The translations under genes were made by a program, and so were the position numbers. The notes beneath the pieces are model-generated. The model saw only the letters and a list, made by a program, of their open reading frames with translations. It did no database searches and was not told the DNA's origin. A stretch of DNA of 64,000 bases from Papilionanthe hookeriana x Papilionanthe teres (Eukaryota; Streptophyta; Magnoliopsida; Asparagales; Orchidaceae): NCBI GenBank assembly GCA_022702705.1, contig CM040422.1:40881270-40945269 (forward strand), given 5' to 3'. Positions 23,301 to 35,604 of this stretch are shown here, piece by piece (position 1 is the first letter of the stretch; the number at the start of each line of letters is the position of its first letter).

Positions 23301-24374
23301 TTATACTTAATGAATGCATGATAATACTTAGTGTTTCTATCCCCTTCAATAAATGCGCAAGTAATTGCTTTACGTTTATAAAACTCCTCCCGGTATGTGA
23401 ACTGGACCAAGCAACCGATCTTGTGCATTATAAAGAGCCGCTTCATCGCCCACACCATTAATAAAACCAGCTTCAGCAGACGGCCACATCCTCTTCGACC
23501 TTCTTAAGATTATCCTGTACATTCCCAAAACCGCCCAATTCCAGCTTCGAAATGCCGAGCAGTGATTTTGTGCAACTTCCATAGGTTACCCCAAGAGGAG
23601 CCTCCCATGGGGAAACCCACACCTTCCCTAGTTCAGCCAGTAAAATGCGGGTGCTTAGTCCACATGTTTTGAAATTTGAACATACCACCATTATCGTTAA
23701 CGGTGTTGTTAATAGAGATGAGCAAAGGTCCGTGATCCGAGCCGACCATGGATAAATGAGTCACAATGGTATAGGGAAATTGTCTGAAGCCAAGAGGAAT
23801 TCCCCAAGCACTCGTCAAGTCTCTCCCGGGTTCTACCCCTTCTTCGAGTGTAAGCTGGACCACAAAAACCCGGATCAAAGATTGTTGCATCGGCAATAAA
23901 TTGATTGAACCTATTCATGGAAGCCCAGCTAGGAGAAGCACCACCCTTCTTTTCAGCGAAGAAGAAAGGCAATTAAAATCTCCACCAACAAGCCAAAATG
24001 AATTGATGCTTTGGAGCAATGTTAACCAGAGTTATTCCAAAGATTCTGCTGAAGAACAGAGCTGAGCTAGCATAAATGAAAGTGACAAAACCAACAAAAT
24101 CACCAATAGAAACTTGAATATGCATAAATTGTTGATGGTCTACCAAAATAGAACAATTTAACTCCTTTCTAGCAAAAACCCGGATCTTATTACTCACATT
24201 AATCCAACATTGGAAGTTAGGGAATTTTTTAATGATGCATTGAGAATTTTTATTAACCATGGGTTCAAGTAAAGCAAAACACCATAGCTTGTAATATTTA
24301 ACCATATATTTAACTCTGCTAAGAGAGGAGGGATGAGCAGCCCCTCTTATATTCCAGCACGTAAAATTTATCAT
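20353..24374 (-). pseudogene. LINE-C2 ORF2: endonuclease-RT-zf-RVT-RNase H, broken
   Basis: The start ATG at 24374 gives MINFTCWNIRGAAHPSSL, in frame for about 130 codons. One base separates it from the ORF1 stop. The endonuclease continues to about 23700 (MVGSDHGPLLISI, where the family has SDHRP). The RT spans about 23139-22130 (EEEIKNALDSLDDAKA near 23090, VQGDPLSPTIF near 22490, YADD at 22344-22355). The post-RT block is 22130-21660. The zf-RVT block is around 21300-21130 (SMSFFCLEIKTF; GPSCRLLC). The RNase H is 20847-20353 with NTDGSF near 20810, EAEMVA near 20690 and VESDSSN near 20625, and is open to the stop. Several frame breaks remain. Confidence 0.85.
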
Positions 24375-24375
24375 A

Positions 24376-25650
24376 TTAGAAGAGTTTCCCTTTTCCCCTA
24401 GTCCTAGGGGCGGTAGAGGGCTATCGGGAGGATCACATAAAGGTCGGGATTCCGGTAGACTTTGTATCTCCGATTTACTTTTCTTCCTTTTACTCGTTTT
24501 TCCGAATTTGCCATCCGGACTTCGGTTTCTCATTCACCACTTGAATCTTTCCCCGATCAATTCCATTCTATTTTCCACTTCCCTGATAATCCAGGGAGGG
24601 GATTCACTTCTATAATCTTCATGGTTTCACCCCCCTCCACCACACCTTACTGCTCCTTCACATTCTGCACATCCTCTTTTTCCCCTTCACAATCTGTACT
24701 TCCTCTTTCCGTCCTTGGAGGGTCAAGAATAACCACATCCCTGGAGACAGTTTCAGCATTCTGACCCTGCACTTCCCGAGAGCCAAGTTAACCTTCCGCT
24801 TACTAAAAGGTTTCTTCTTGTCGGGAGGATGAAGTCCGTAGCAATTTTCCAACTCATGACCAAACATTCTACGGTGCTTGCGGTAAAATGGTTTAAATTC
24901 TACTTCCACCTCCCTGCCGTAAACCCTCATCGGGTAAATCCTCATCCGTTCTCACCCACACTCTATGGATATCGGGGAGAGTAATATCCCTTTCCACTAA
25001 AACCCTTCTTCGTCGCTGAGTCTAGCTAGATCAAAAGTATGAGTGTACTGTTTTTAAAGGGGTTCCCGAGTGCTTGACTTATGTTAAATAGAGCATTGTG
25101 ATCATATAATTGGATAGGTAGATTAGGTAGCTTATACCACATGGGGATGATAGGTGGCTCCTTTAGTGGATCAAATTCAGGGGTCCACTTTAATAACTTC
25201 ATATATGTTCCAAGCAATTAGGATAGATTGTTTGCCAAAAACTTTGCATAGTCTTCCTCATTAGAAAGTCTAATGAGCAAATGCCTACCATCCAAGCGAC
25301 CCAAGCTTCCAGCAAGGTTTAAATCCTCAAAACTCTTCCTTACATATTCCATCTTTGGATGTCCCATCTGAAACTTCCCAATCAAACAAAACTTAATAGA
25401 ATCATTAAGACATTTCATGTCATTTTTGGAGAACAACATAACAGGCGAGCCATCCTTGTTACCAACAGGATTAATGAAAGGGGCATTACCCCTACCGACG
25501 AGCAGTATCATGCAATGCTTGGGGAAAAACCAAATGGTCAAAGGATTTGTGGGCATAGTTCCCCATACCCACTACCCCAGCATAAGAAGCTTTAGCCCAC
25601 AGAGCATTAGTAGCAGCATCAATAGGATATGGCCGAGCAGGGTTAGCCAT
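24376..25650 (-). pseudogene. LINE-C2 ORF1: DUF4283-type nucleic-acid-binding protein, broken
   Basis: The start ATG at 25650 reads MANPARPYPID, then TNALWAKASYAGVVGM. A DUF4283-like block follows (CLIGKFQMGHPKMEYVRKS near 25380, DGRHLLIRLSNEEDYAK near 25280, MKLLKWTPEFDP near 25190). The knuckle near 24890 reads FYRKHRRMFGHELENC, with both expected Cys as Arg, as in C1. The predicted stop is TAA at 24376-24378. Frameshifts near 25505, 25230, 25040 and 24800 break the frame. That the same knuckle changes occur in both copies argues they predate the split or share a systematic read error. Confidence 0.75.
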
Positions 25651-25838
25651 AGAACAGCAGGAAGCCCTCCCCCACACCAAACCAGCCAATGCAACAGTAA
25701 AAAATTGAAAATCTTCCAACCCGGGAAAGACAAAACCCTTCCAAACAACCAAAAAAACCCAAGAGGAAGTCTCTCCAGGAAGAAGAAACAGGAGAAAGAA
25801 CCTACCAGCTCCATCCAAACCGCCAGCCGCCAAAAGCA

Positions 25839-25852
25839 AACCCTAGCAGAGC
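25839..25852 (-). promoter_or_regulatory. 5' UTR motif shared by the LINEs (GCTCTGCTAGGGTT)
   Basis: Near the 5' end of LINE-C2, equivalent in position to 8486-8499 in LINE-C1. Confidence 0.45.
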
Positions 25853-25884
25853 ACCTCCCTCCTTACCAGCAGCCATTATATTAT

Positions 25885-25900
25885 TACCAAGAAGAATTAT
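25885..25900. repeat. Target-site duplication of LINE-C2, 5' side
   Basis: TACCAAGAAGAATTAT, an exact copy of 20279-20294. Confidence 0.92.
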
Positions 25901-25916
25901 ATATATATATATATAT
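25897..25916. repeat. (TA)n tract right of LINE-C2
   Basis: Alternating AT run between the TSD and the LTR-like segment that begins at 25917. Confidence 0.9.
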
Positions 25917-27479
25917 TGATTTAGTTTTCTATTAAGTCACATAATTAAATGCAAGTATTCGTATCGCTCAAGTAATACAGGGCTCTAGTGGAGTCCTGGA
26001 TATCGATCCCACAGGGAGGCAATTAATTTTATGACGTAGCATAGAAATCACTTCTCGAATCACAACACAATTACAAGTAATTACTAATCTTAATAAAAAA
26101 ACAAACAGTTGTAGTTACTAATTCTACTACAGTATGTTCTAACTTTCTAGCAAGTTTAACTAACACAAGACTAAATTTATAATAAAGTTCAGTTTTAAGA
26201 AAGAATCTTCCTCCTCTCCAATAATAATATGATGATTTTTGTGACATAGATCTATGATGCAAATGTATTGTGCCAAATAAGAGCATTCATATTCTTTACC
26301 CTTTTCCAAGCTCATAAAGAACATTGGTTAATCCTAAGTTCAGTTCCCAAATTCGTGGTTAGGCTGGGAGGATACTGGCTCTCACTCTAGAGCTCCCACT
26401 TCCATTCCCCTGAAAGCTAACTCTTACTTTGGTTTCTAAACCCTAGGACCAAATTTATGATTTCAGCCCCTCACTCTGAAATCTCCAATTCTACACCCAT
26501 CAAAGTATATTTTCCTATTTATTTGCACTCAACCCCCATGAACTACGTCACTCATTCATGGACATTGAATGTAACCTTCACTTTTATTGTGGAACACATA
26601 ATCCTTTCAGAACATATGTTTCCCAACAAGTTTTAACAATTTAATTGGCCATATCAAAAAGTAAATAACGTACAAAGTGAAAATGTCATCACACATTCTC
26701 CATAATAAATTGGCTCATCATTTCCATATCACAACATCAACAAATCACATGAAAAGGAGGAAGACAAAGAAATCTACTAAAGACTCATGAGTAAAGAATG
26801 ACAAAATATAGATTTTATATATAAATGCAACATCATACAGACAGAGTAAAAAAAGACAACTTATCTCAAACTTTTCCCCAAGCGAATCTCAAGGAATTCC
26901 TTTGACTCCTCTTCTTTCTTCAGAATAACACACATTTCTCTTTTTAGATAAGTAAGGAAGAAGAAATCTCTTACTTTCCCTCTTCTCCTACACTCCTTAG
27001 AAGAGAATACACAAACCCTAGATTTCCTAAACAAAATGAAAAGACACACTCACTCTTCACTCCCTCACACTCTAAACTCTCTCTCCCACTCTAAATTTGG
27101 CTCCCAAATAGTTTAAATGCGGCCATAACTGATTTCCCAAGAGTTTCTTCAAGCATCCCTCCAAAATCTGGCCAAATTATTTAATCTAGTTTGAAAGCGA
27201 GATAAGGTGCGGTCCGGCGTAGAATAGGGCATCGTCCGGAGCTATTTTCCACTTTCTGGTCCAAAGTATTTGTAAATTGGCGTGCTCTGGCGCTGGTGAC
27301 AGCACTGTTCGGCGCTAGTTCAATAAAATGTACTTTTTCTCCATTTTGCTCCAAATTTGCTCATTATTACTTCCTTTTGTTCAAAAGGCCTCAAATCATT
27401 GTGCCTGCTTGAAATCATGAAAAATACCAAGTGTAATATCATCAAAAACAGGTATGAAATAGACATTAATAAGCTATCA
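25917..27479 (-). mobile_element. Probable solo LTR of a Ty3/gypsy element (different family)
   Basis: On the minus strand the segment begins TGATAGCTTATTAATG at 27479 and ends AAACTAAATCA at 25917 (TG...CA termini, 1563 bp). Near its end it has CCTGTGGGATCGATATCC followed by TACTTG, a wording I associate with LTR 3' ends of Athila/Tat-type plant elements. It holds no coding frame; only short chance ORFs occur. No convincing 5-bp duplication is visible (TATAT on the left, AATTT on the right), perhaps because the left flank is a microsatellite. The LTR identity is inferred. Confidence 0.5.
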
Positions 27480-28290
27480 AATTTTTAATGGATCAATAGG
27501 GAAATTCTCTTTCCTTTCTAGTTTCTGAATTATTGTCAATAATCGAGTTAGCGACATGTTCTTCATCTCCCTTTCTCTCCAATCCTAGTACAAGGGTCAG
27601 TGTAGAGCAGCAGTGATTTTATGGGCATCTTCTTCATCCAAGGTGGTGGAGAGTGGATGAAACCTTCTTCCTCTTAGCAGTGGTTAGATCTCAAGCAATT
27701 CTTCTTCTTCGAGAATTTCTGTAGTAATGGTAAATTCAGCAGTCCAGACTTTCTGAAATTTGGGATCTTCCAGTTCATGTTTCTTCTTTGTGTTCTAGTT
27801 AGGGGTATAAGTCTTGAACTGGACCCTATCTCGAATAACGATGAGGTTGCAGCAAATTTTGAACCCTCCACGGTGACAGGCTTATCACTTAACTAAACTT
27901 CCTTCCCCATTCTTTTAGCGGGAACGGGGGCATGTCCAGTGACAACTAGATTGGCAGGGATAGCGTCGACAGACCTTAGAGTGGCAGCTAATCTCTTACG
28001 GGCAACAGTATTTTCCCTAGTTGGGCCCTCTTCAGGGGAGGAAATTCATGTGCTGAATTCAAGTTGAAATCAACTATAGGTTCCACAGATTCTGGTACCC
28101 TAGATTTCAAAATAGCTACGGTGATTTCTCCAAACTTGTTGTCGGTGTTGTCAAATCCTTGTCCAAAGAAAATGACTACTTCATCGGGCAGTTAGTTACT
28201 GTTGATTGCTAAGTCCATTCCAGCGGTGAAAGAAAAGATCAACCTTTGCGCAGACATTTTCTGCAGGAAGGATTCAGAGCGTTACTATCA
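27480..28290 (-). pseudogene. Decayed ORF1 fragment of an Ogre-like element
   Basis: Read on the minus strand this is homologous to the ORF1 region at 38161-38950. Shared protein pieces are IFSF..GMD, LPDE, FGQGFDNTDN, SRVPES, DFNLNSAHEFPPL, then PVTVEGS, FEIGSSSRL and LTRTQRR. Several stops and frameshifts are present. It shares with the other copy an in-frame TAG after GKEV. The remaining 28291-28388 aligns loosely with untranslated leader and shows nothing else. The divergent LTR at 28389 appears inserted next to it. Confidence 0.75.
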
Positions 28291-30526
28291 TCTTACGCTT
28301 CCTTTCATTACAACAATCTTATGGGTTTTAAGAGTTTTTCGGATTTTGTTTTGTTTTGAGTTTATTAGGAGTAAGATTTAGAAGTGGGTGTTGACCTCAT
28401 TTTTGGTGAGGTCTTTTCTTTCCTCTTACTGCTTAGGGTATAGCCATAGGCTTCTACTTGACTATCCTAGAAGACTAGAGATGGAACCCACCATTTAGAA
28501 ATTTAAACCAAATCTTGACTCTCTTTGGAATCCAACATGGATGGTCATTAACCTCTAAGTCACTTAGAAGGTTAGGACCAATGTGCAAGAAGACAAGGAT
28601 GAATTCCTATAGGATGTTCAAGCCTTAGGATAACCTTGGGTGGCCTAGTCTTGGTGAGGTCTAGCTTGCACACACTGCACTCTCACAACCATCCTAAACC
28701 CTGAACCATCCTTACCCAATTTTGACTCCTGGTCCATTGGAGCACTCATGTGGTTAAGTCCAAACCCCTAGCTCTTTGGCTAAGAGGGTTAGAAACAACC
28801 TATGAGATGTTTAAAATGGACATTTCTTGGTCCATGGCTCACTCTAAGCTTCTCCACACTACTCAACCATAACCAAATTTCATTTTGCCAAAATTCCTAG
28901 TTTTGACATTGGGTTCCCTAAACTTATCTAAATTACTTAAATTACCCCCACAATCACCAAATCATCCAAAAATCCCTAAAAATTACCCAAAAATTCCCAA
29001 AAATCCTAAGAATCATTTTGAAACAATTCCCACCTCTTAAATCCACCAAAATACCCCAATACCCACCACATAACCTCCAAATACCCTAAATACCCTTTTT
29101 GGCCCAAAAAATCCAAGAATTCCAAAAATTCCCAGAAAATTCTAGAAAATCTCAAAAATTTCCAATTTCATTTTGTTCAACTACACCATAGGCCAATTTT
29201 GCCAATTTAGCCCACTTTTACCAAAACACCTAATTTGACCCATTTTTAACCTAAATGGACCCAATGTCAAACCAAATCAACTCATTTTACCACAATTTTG
29301 CCCAAATTCAATTCCAAACTTCAATTAAACATCCCCAATCCCAATATAAATCAAATCCAAGCTCAATGTGGCTTACATTTCAATCCAATTTCAACTTAAA
29401 CCCAAAACCCCAATTTTTGCCCTAAATTACCCATGAACCCAAACATGTCCAAATCCAATCCAATTCAACTCAAATTCTCTTCAAAATTGTTCTAAAACTT
29501 GCATGAGACATTCCTATACCAAAAACAACATTTATTTGACATAAAGTTTGACCAAATTCCACCCAAAATTCATTTGGGCCAAAAGCCCAATTTTGGCCTA
29601 TAAGCCCAAATTTCCTTAAATTAAACCCCATGACCCATTGCAATGCCCTAAAACAATTTTGAATCAAATTTTATCATGTCCAAAATCAATTTCAATCATT
29701 TTCAATTCATTTTGATGAACCCACAATCAATTTCAAAAATCAAAATCATGATAAGCATGTTAAAAGCCAATTTCCCTCATGCATTTTGAAAAGCCCACCT
29801 CATTAATTTTAAAGGCCTAAAATTGAGCCCACATATCATAATTCCATTTTATTTATCTTTACATGGCATTTAACTCTTTATTTCATGGCATCATACCTAA
29901 TCTAATGCATGCATACATGGCACCATACCAAATTAGGCATGTGGGCATAAAAATCCAAAAATCATGAAAATCATTAATCCCATTTCAATGAAACTTTCTC
30001 ATGGCATCATGCATGGCATAACATACCCCATGGATCATCTCATAACCATCCAAAGTCAAATTTGACAAATTTGGCAAGGGGAGGTGACCTCTCCTTCTCC
30101 CCCATTCACATCAAATTTCTCCCACTTCCAAACCATAAATCTCATACCCAAACTCCCAAACCAGCTATTTGAACTCACCCAAACCTCCTCATGGACCTTA
30201 AAACTAGCCCTAATCATTTTGGGCAAGGAACCAAGCCATGAACCAATGGCTAAACCCAAGCTTAACCTAACATAAACAAACTCCAAATAACCATTAAATC
30301 TCCCCTCCAAGCCATCAAATACTCAAATTGATCCCACCACTCAACCTCCCTAGCTCACCTGACTTTGAGCTTGACCTCCATGCTGAGAGGCTTAAAATCA
30401 ATTTAAAAATCCAAATTTTGATGGTTGAGTTGTCCCATTGCTACTGGTCACTTGAGCTCTTCTTCTCCTTCCATGAGCAGTTGATCCCAACCCCTAGCCA
30501 GTCCTGTGAAGCCCCACAGCCATGGC

Positions 30527-30534
30527 TATTTAAA
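30527..30534 (+). promoter_or_regulatory. TATA-like box in LTR-1
   Basis: TATTTAAA lies 2.14 kb into the LTR. The same octamer occurs at the corresponding place in the solo LTR (48459) and the 3' LTR (60301), each followed by a C-rich stretch. Use as transcription start for the retrotransposon RNA is inferred. Confidence 0.55.
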
Positions 30535-31123
30535 CAACCATCCTCAATGGAAAAAAGGTTGGGCTAAAATCAAGTCTCTCAAAACCCCCATCCAAGTAGC
30601 TTAGATTCTTCCCCTAACACAGAGAAGAAGTTCCCCACTGTTCTCTTGCCCTCATCCCCTTTAATTGAGCTCAATTTCATAGCTCAATTCTCAGGCCAAA
30701 ACAAGACACTTCACCACAGCGAGTAAAACCTAAAATTGATCAACCCTACACCATCACCAGACCAAGAGAGGAAGTTCCCCAGTGGAAGCCCCATCACTAG
30801 GCCATCCATTTTTGCTGGAGACTAAAGCTCAAAATCAGGTTTGGTGGAAATCATACCTAGACATTTCATCACGACCAGAGACTTCATCCCTAGTTTCCCC
30901 AGACTCCAATGAACATGCCAAGGTCCTTTGATCGAAGCATCACTTCTAAGAGCCAAGGTATTGAACTCCTCCTTCCCAAGAGCTTGTTTTGATTATCCAT
31001 TTTGTTTGAGTCAATTTCAAAGCATCATAGCTGTATAGATTTGTTCGTCTTGCTGAGATGAGTTCATAGAGCCCAAGATCATGTATTTTGGTTAAGAAAA
31101 GAGGGAGATCTTAAGGTTTGAGT

Positions 31124-31340
31124 GTGGACGGTTCTCAGGTTAGGACGCCTGGGGATGATGAACGGATGCTATCCATTCACGCGTGTATCAGATGAACGGT
31201 GGAGATCAAGCTAGACGAGGAGATGGAACGAAACTGCAGGCCACATCGCTGCTGAGTCAGATGGCGGCGTCGAATGAGGAAGCTCCACGTGGAGCTTCGG
31301 ATCTGCCTAGGTTGACAAGGCCCCACGTGGTTAAGTAGGA
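31124..31340 (+). other. GC-rich conserved block within LTR-1
   Basis: Begins GTGTGGACGG and contains GGGGATGATGAACGGATG and CACGCG. It corresponds to 49056-49262 and 60869-61079 in the other LTRs and stands out in otherwise AT-rich sequence about 0.6 kb downstream of the TATA-like box. Function unknown. Confidence 0.6.
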
Positions 31341-34300
31341 AATTAGGTTATCTTCCTATTTAATTAAATGCCCAGAACTTTAAAAATTGATATCTTTGCA
31401 TAGAAAAATCACAAAAATAAACTAAAAATAACCTCTTGCTCAGTGAGAAGAGGAGAATAATGTAGAAAAAAATTGGTCTACTTTGTTGTGTATTTAATTT
31501 TTAATTATTTAAACACTGAATTGAGTATTTCAATTCTCCATTCACACATACATTTCACCATTGCATGAGACCATAAGGCTTTTGTAGCCTCTATTCTTGG
31601 GAACATTCCCTGAATTTTCCAAGGCCAGAGGCCACCTCTATGGCAAGTTATCTATTTTTCAAGTTTATGTGTCTGTTTTGGTATTTTAATTCCAATAATT
31701 TGCATATTGCTTAGAAAATTTTAGAAAAATTAGGGGGGGTATCTTATGACCAAAGGACCCTAGGAAAATTATGGTTTGGCTTAACTCCTTAAGAATAACC
31801 CTAATTAGCCTAAAATTTGATTTTAATTAATTAGGAATAACCACACATTAAAATCACTTGAAATCAATTCTCCACTGTCACTTAGGATACAGAGAACCTC
31901 ACATAAGAATTTCAAGTCAATTGGAATTAATTAAACCTATTAAATGAATTAATTAAGTGACATAGCTATTTTCAAAATTAAAAATTTCTTAAAACCCAAA
32001 ATACATTTCAAAATTCACCAAATTAATTTTGGGAGTTCTCTGTGATTAGAGGAGTCCAAGAAAAAAAAAATTGTGTTTTTCATAAAAATTTGATTTTCAA
32101 TTATTTTTAAATATTTAACAATTAAAAATTATAAAAAACTCACGAAAATATATAATTCACTAAAACATCACATTTGGTCTTCTAATCACTTAGGAACCAT
32201 CAAAATCTTTTTCCTAAGTCTCTAAATTAAAATATGAATTTTTAAAGGCCAAGGATAATTTTTAATATTTAAAAAATGAACTTTCTTAACTTTCCATTAA
32301 AATAATTCTAAAAAATCAAAGAAAAATCAGAAAAATATAAAATTTATTTCTTTGTGTTCCTTGAGGTCAGAGAGATTTACAAAAAATATAAAATTTAATT
32401 TTCAACTTTAATTTTATTTTATAATTAATTAATACTCCAAGATTTAAAATAATTATAATAAATAAAATATAATTAAAAAAATCACCAAAATTAGTCCAAG
32501 TGGTCCTCTAGTCGGTAGGAACATCCCATAATTTTCTTAAGGACAAAAACCTCACCTTGATCATGTTGTTGAATTTTCATTGAAAACCTTTATTTTTCAA
32601 AAAAAAATAATTATATAAATTAAATTAAAAAATGAAAAATCACATTTTCTCCTCTAATGTCTTAATTGACATTTGAGTGGGGTGACATAAAAATTTCAAG
32701 TTCATTTAAGCTTGATTTAAAAAGTTATGAGATGAATAAGCTTAAGAGGGCATAAAGGTAATTAAGGATTTTAACCCTAATTAATACTTTAAGCCTGATC
32801 AAAGGGAGGGTAAAATATCTGATCTTAATTTTCTCTTGAATGATTGAAACTTAAGGAATTAAAAGGTAGAAGCCCATTAATCACTTTTAATACATCAAAA
32901 TGGAACCTTAATTAATTAGATCATTTAAACTTTGAGAGAATAATTAAAATTTGGATTATTAAGATTAGGGATATGACTTAAGAAGATATCAATTCTTTAA
33001 TCTAAAATCTCTAAATGGAGCAATTCAATATCATTTAACTCTTAATTAAATCTAAAAAAAGAATTGATGATTGAAATTAATAATTAAAAAAGGGAAATAA
33101 TTTTCTTTAAAATAAATTAAAGCTTAAAACATTAAATGATTTAATAATCAAATTGAAATAAATTTAAAACATTAAAACTAATTTGAAATCACTTGAGAAC
33201 AAACTTAAAACAAATTTGAAATATTAAATAATCTCAAAACAATTCATAATTAAAATTGTGAAAATTAAACCAATTAAAATTAACCTAAAGTAATATGATT
33301 AATTCAAATCAAATTAAAATCATCAAAATTTAATGAAATTAAATAATTTAAACACCTCTTTCAACTCAAGTAATTTAAAAAACATTTTAAAAAAAATCAA
33401 CCCAATTTTTGAAACTAAATTGAATTATCCTAAATCATCAATTCAACCTTAATCAAAACGGTTAAATTCTTTAACAAACTGATTTGCCCCTAAAGACTTT
33501 AATTATTATAACTCTTAAATGAAGTATCAAATGAAATGTCACTTTACTCAGAGGATGATCAAACATCCTAATTCACTGAGCAAGAGTAACCCGGGTGATT
33601 GATTCACCATCCTCATGAAACCAACTGAACTTAAAGTAATCCCTAAAAATGTTTAAGAAGATGTTCATAATTCAATTCCGAGCACTTCTCTAACTTGATG
33701 GGATGTTTCAAAGAACAGTGAAACTTCATTGTTCTTTGGTGAAGAAAATCATCCTTAATAAAACACAAGGACCTAGACGTCATAGGAATTGACTAGTGAT
33801 AGGATTAAGATTTTGGTAGACAACCAGAACCTTCCCTTAAATTTACCTAGGTGCTTTCATTGAAATATATAAATGCTCTGACATGTGTTTTAAATGCAGC
33901 CGGGAATGACGTGAAGACCCACCAGGTACGCTTTTATTTTATTGCGATTTATTTACGTGCACTGTACTTTACTTCTCTTGCATCTTAAACAACAATGTCA
34001 CCCTGCATGAAAACTGAAACTCTTAGGATAGCCACAAAACTGAAACCAAAACTAAAATAAAAATCAAATCAAGATAAAACTCACCGCCACAATATTCAAA
34101 ATATAAGACAACTCAAAATTTAATCATAAACAGAACAAAAAAACTACAACTTCAATTAAATTAAAACGTCCCGTTGGATGATCGGGAATCCCTCGGATGA
34201 TGTAACCCACGTGTTGCTAAAGAAGATTTCCCATGGTCTAAATGAAAGTGTGGAACTCATTCAGTTGAGTTTAGCAAATTCATTTGGACTAAGTGAAGCC

Positions 34301-35469
34301 AATGAAAATAGCGGTGTCGGGATGACAGAACCGTCGGATCTTAATCAGTTCTGCTTAATCAACTTTAAGATTTGTTTTAATTAAAATACTAAGTCATCTC
34401 AATCTTCAAACCTTGTAAACCAAAACTCTTCTCTCATCTCCTAGTTTACACTTTCTAAAACTAAACCTCTACAACGACAAGGAGCTTGTAGCATAGTGGG
34501 CAGCACAGCCATCTTCATCAGCAAAACTTGGGTCTACATCATCAAAACCATTCTTTAGTCTAAATAACCAAGCCATGGGATTTCAAGGTAGTTTGCCTAG
34601 TGCAACATAAATCCTTAACTTTTTGTTAGGCATTTGCATAATCATATTATGCAAATTAAGTCCTAACCGGTTTTAGGACTCCGAGGTAATCATTTGGTAT
34701 GACATAAACCCTCACATCTTCGAGGTTATTTGTATGATCATATCATACAAGTATAAGTCCTAATTAACTAAAATTGGAAAAATGAAGAATCAAATAAATT
34801 CTTTTAAATTGAAGCCAAACAATAGGATAGTTCTGGAAGTTGCCAAGGTTCCTCTTGAATCCTCAGCTTCTCCTACCTTTCTTCCTTTGGACTCTCAAAA
34901 TAATTATTCAAAATTTGAGCTATTCCCTATTGAAATCTCAAAAGTTCAATTATTTGAAAGCCTTAAATTTTCAAAATTCTTGAGAGCAAAACCACTGATC
35001 ATTATCGAGAGTTTTCTTAAATGATTCCCATCATTTGAGATGTAATTAACTATAGGGGCTTGCCCTTATAGGGAACTTTAAGAACCCAGGTAATATAAAC
35101 CCTGCTTAATTTCTTTATATTAAGTAGGGGAACTTGTCGGCATAAAAAATTTGGTTCGCAGACTTAAAGGATGTCACAAATCTTCTAGTCTATTTAATCG
35201 ACCCCCATCATCAATTAATGTGTCTATTCTTCGGGATAGATACACGGTTTTTGGTGCGGTATTCGTTTATATAAACTATTTGGGATGTGAGATCGGTTCG
35301 ATTTCATATCTTAAAAGTTTCAAATTTAAAATTATTTTTCAAAAATCAAAATGCTACTTTCCAAATTATACATATTTAAATTAAATTTAAAATTTAAAAT
35401 TCCCCGACAACTTCTGTAGGTGACCCCCCTTTTTCAAAACAAAAAACCTAAAAATATGCCGACAATTTC

Positions 35470-35487
35470 TGGCGACTCTGCTGGGGA
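35470..35487 (+). promoter_or_regulatory. Primer-binding site of the divergent element
   Basis: TGGCGACTCTGCTGGGGA, five bases after LTR-1. One base differs from the PBS at 37644. It fits the 3' end of plant tRNA-Arg including the CCA. The leader of this element continues only to about 35604, where it is cut by fusion to another LTR. Confidence 0.85.
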
Positions 35488-35604
35488 CTAGTTCCTCTTT
35501 CCATTTTGATCAGATGGTTTTGCTTTCATAAATCGGTAGTGAATCCGTGCCCCTTATGGATCAAACTATCATTCTATGCGTTGACATACCACGTCCATTT
35601 CTGT

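Larger units (their letters stand above)
20295..25884 (-). mobile_element. LINE-C2: full-length plant LINE, right arm of an inverted pair
   Basis: Bounded by the 16-bp TSD on both sides. Its A-tail (T-run at 20297-20309) lies on the left and its 5' end (AATGGCTGCTGGTAAGG on the minus strand) near 25875. It carries ORF1 (from 25650) and ORF2 (from 24374). It matches LINE-C1 end to end, with scattered substitutions and many CTG/CAG-associated differences. It inserted next to the 5' end of LINE-D. Confidence 0.92.
28389..35464 (+). mobile_element. LTR-1: divergent 7.1 kb LTR of an Ogre-like element
   Basis: Starts TGTTGACCTCATTTTTGG and ends GCCGACA, the same termini as the LTRs at 46086 and 57949. 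A PBS follows five bases after its end. Inside, in order: a G-poor C/A-rich U3 (28,880-30,000), a TATA-like TATTTAAA at 30527, a GC-rich block near 31,124-31,340, then AT-rich U5. It differs at roughly one base in six from the younger LTRs over the 3' stretch I compared (34,020-34,160 against 36,190-36,350), so it belongs to an older element or another subfamily. No gene is inside; small ORFs there are chance. Confidence 0.85.

Noticed and set aside
25950..26040. SINE or gene exon around GATATCGATCCCACAGGGAGG
   Set aside because: The wording, on the minus strand, fits the 3' end of plant gypsy LTRs, and no A/B boxes or open frame are seen.
30056..30567. Short ORFs in LTR-1 (also 34178-34384, 34782-35384)
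   Set aside because: No homology recognised, no conservation in the other LTRs as frames; chance ORFs.
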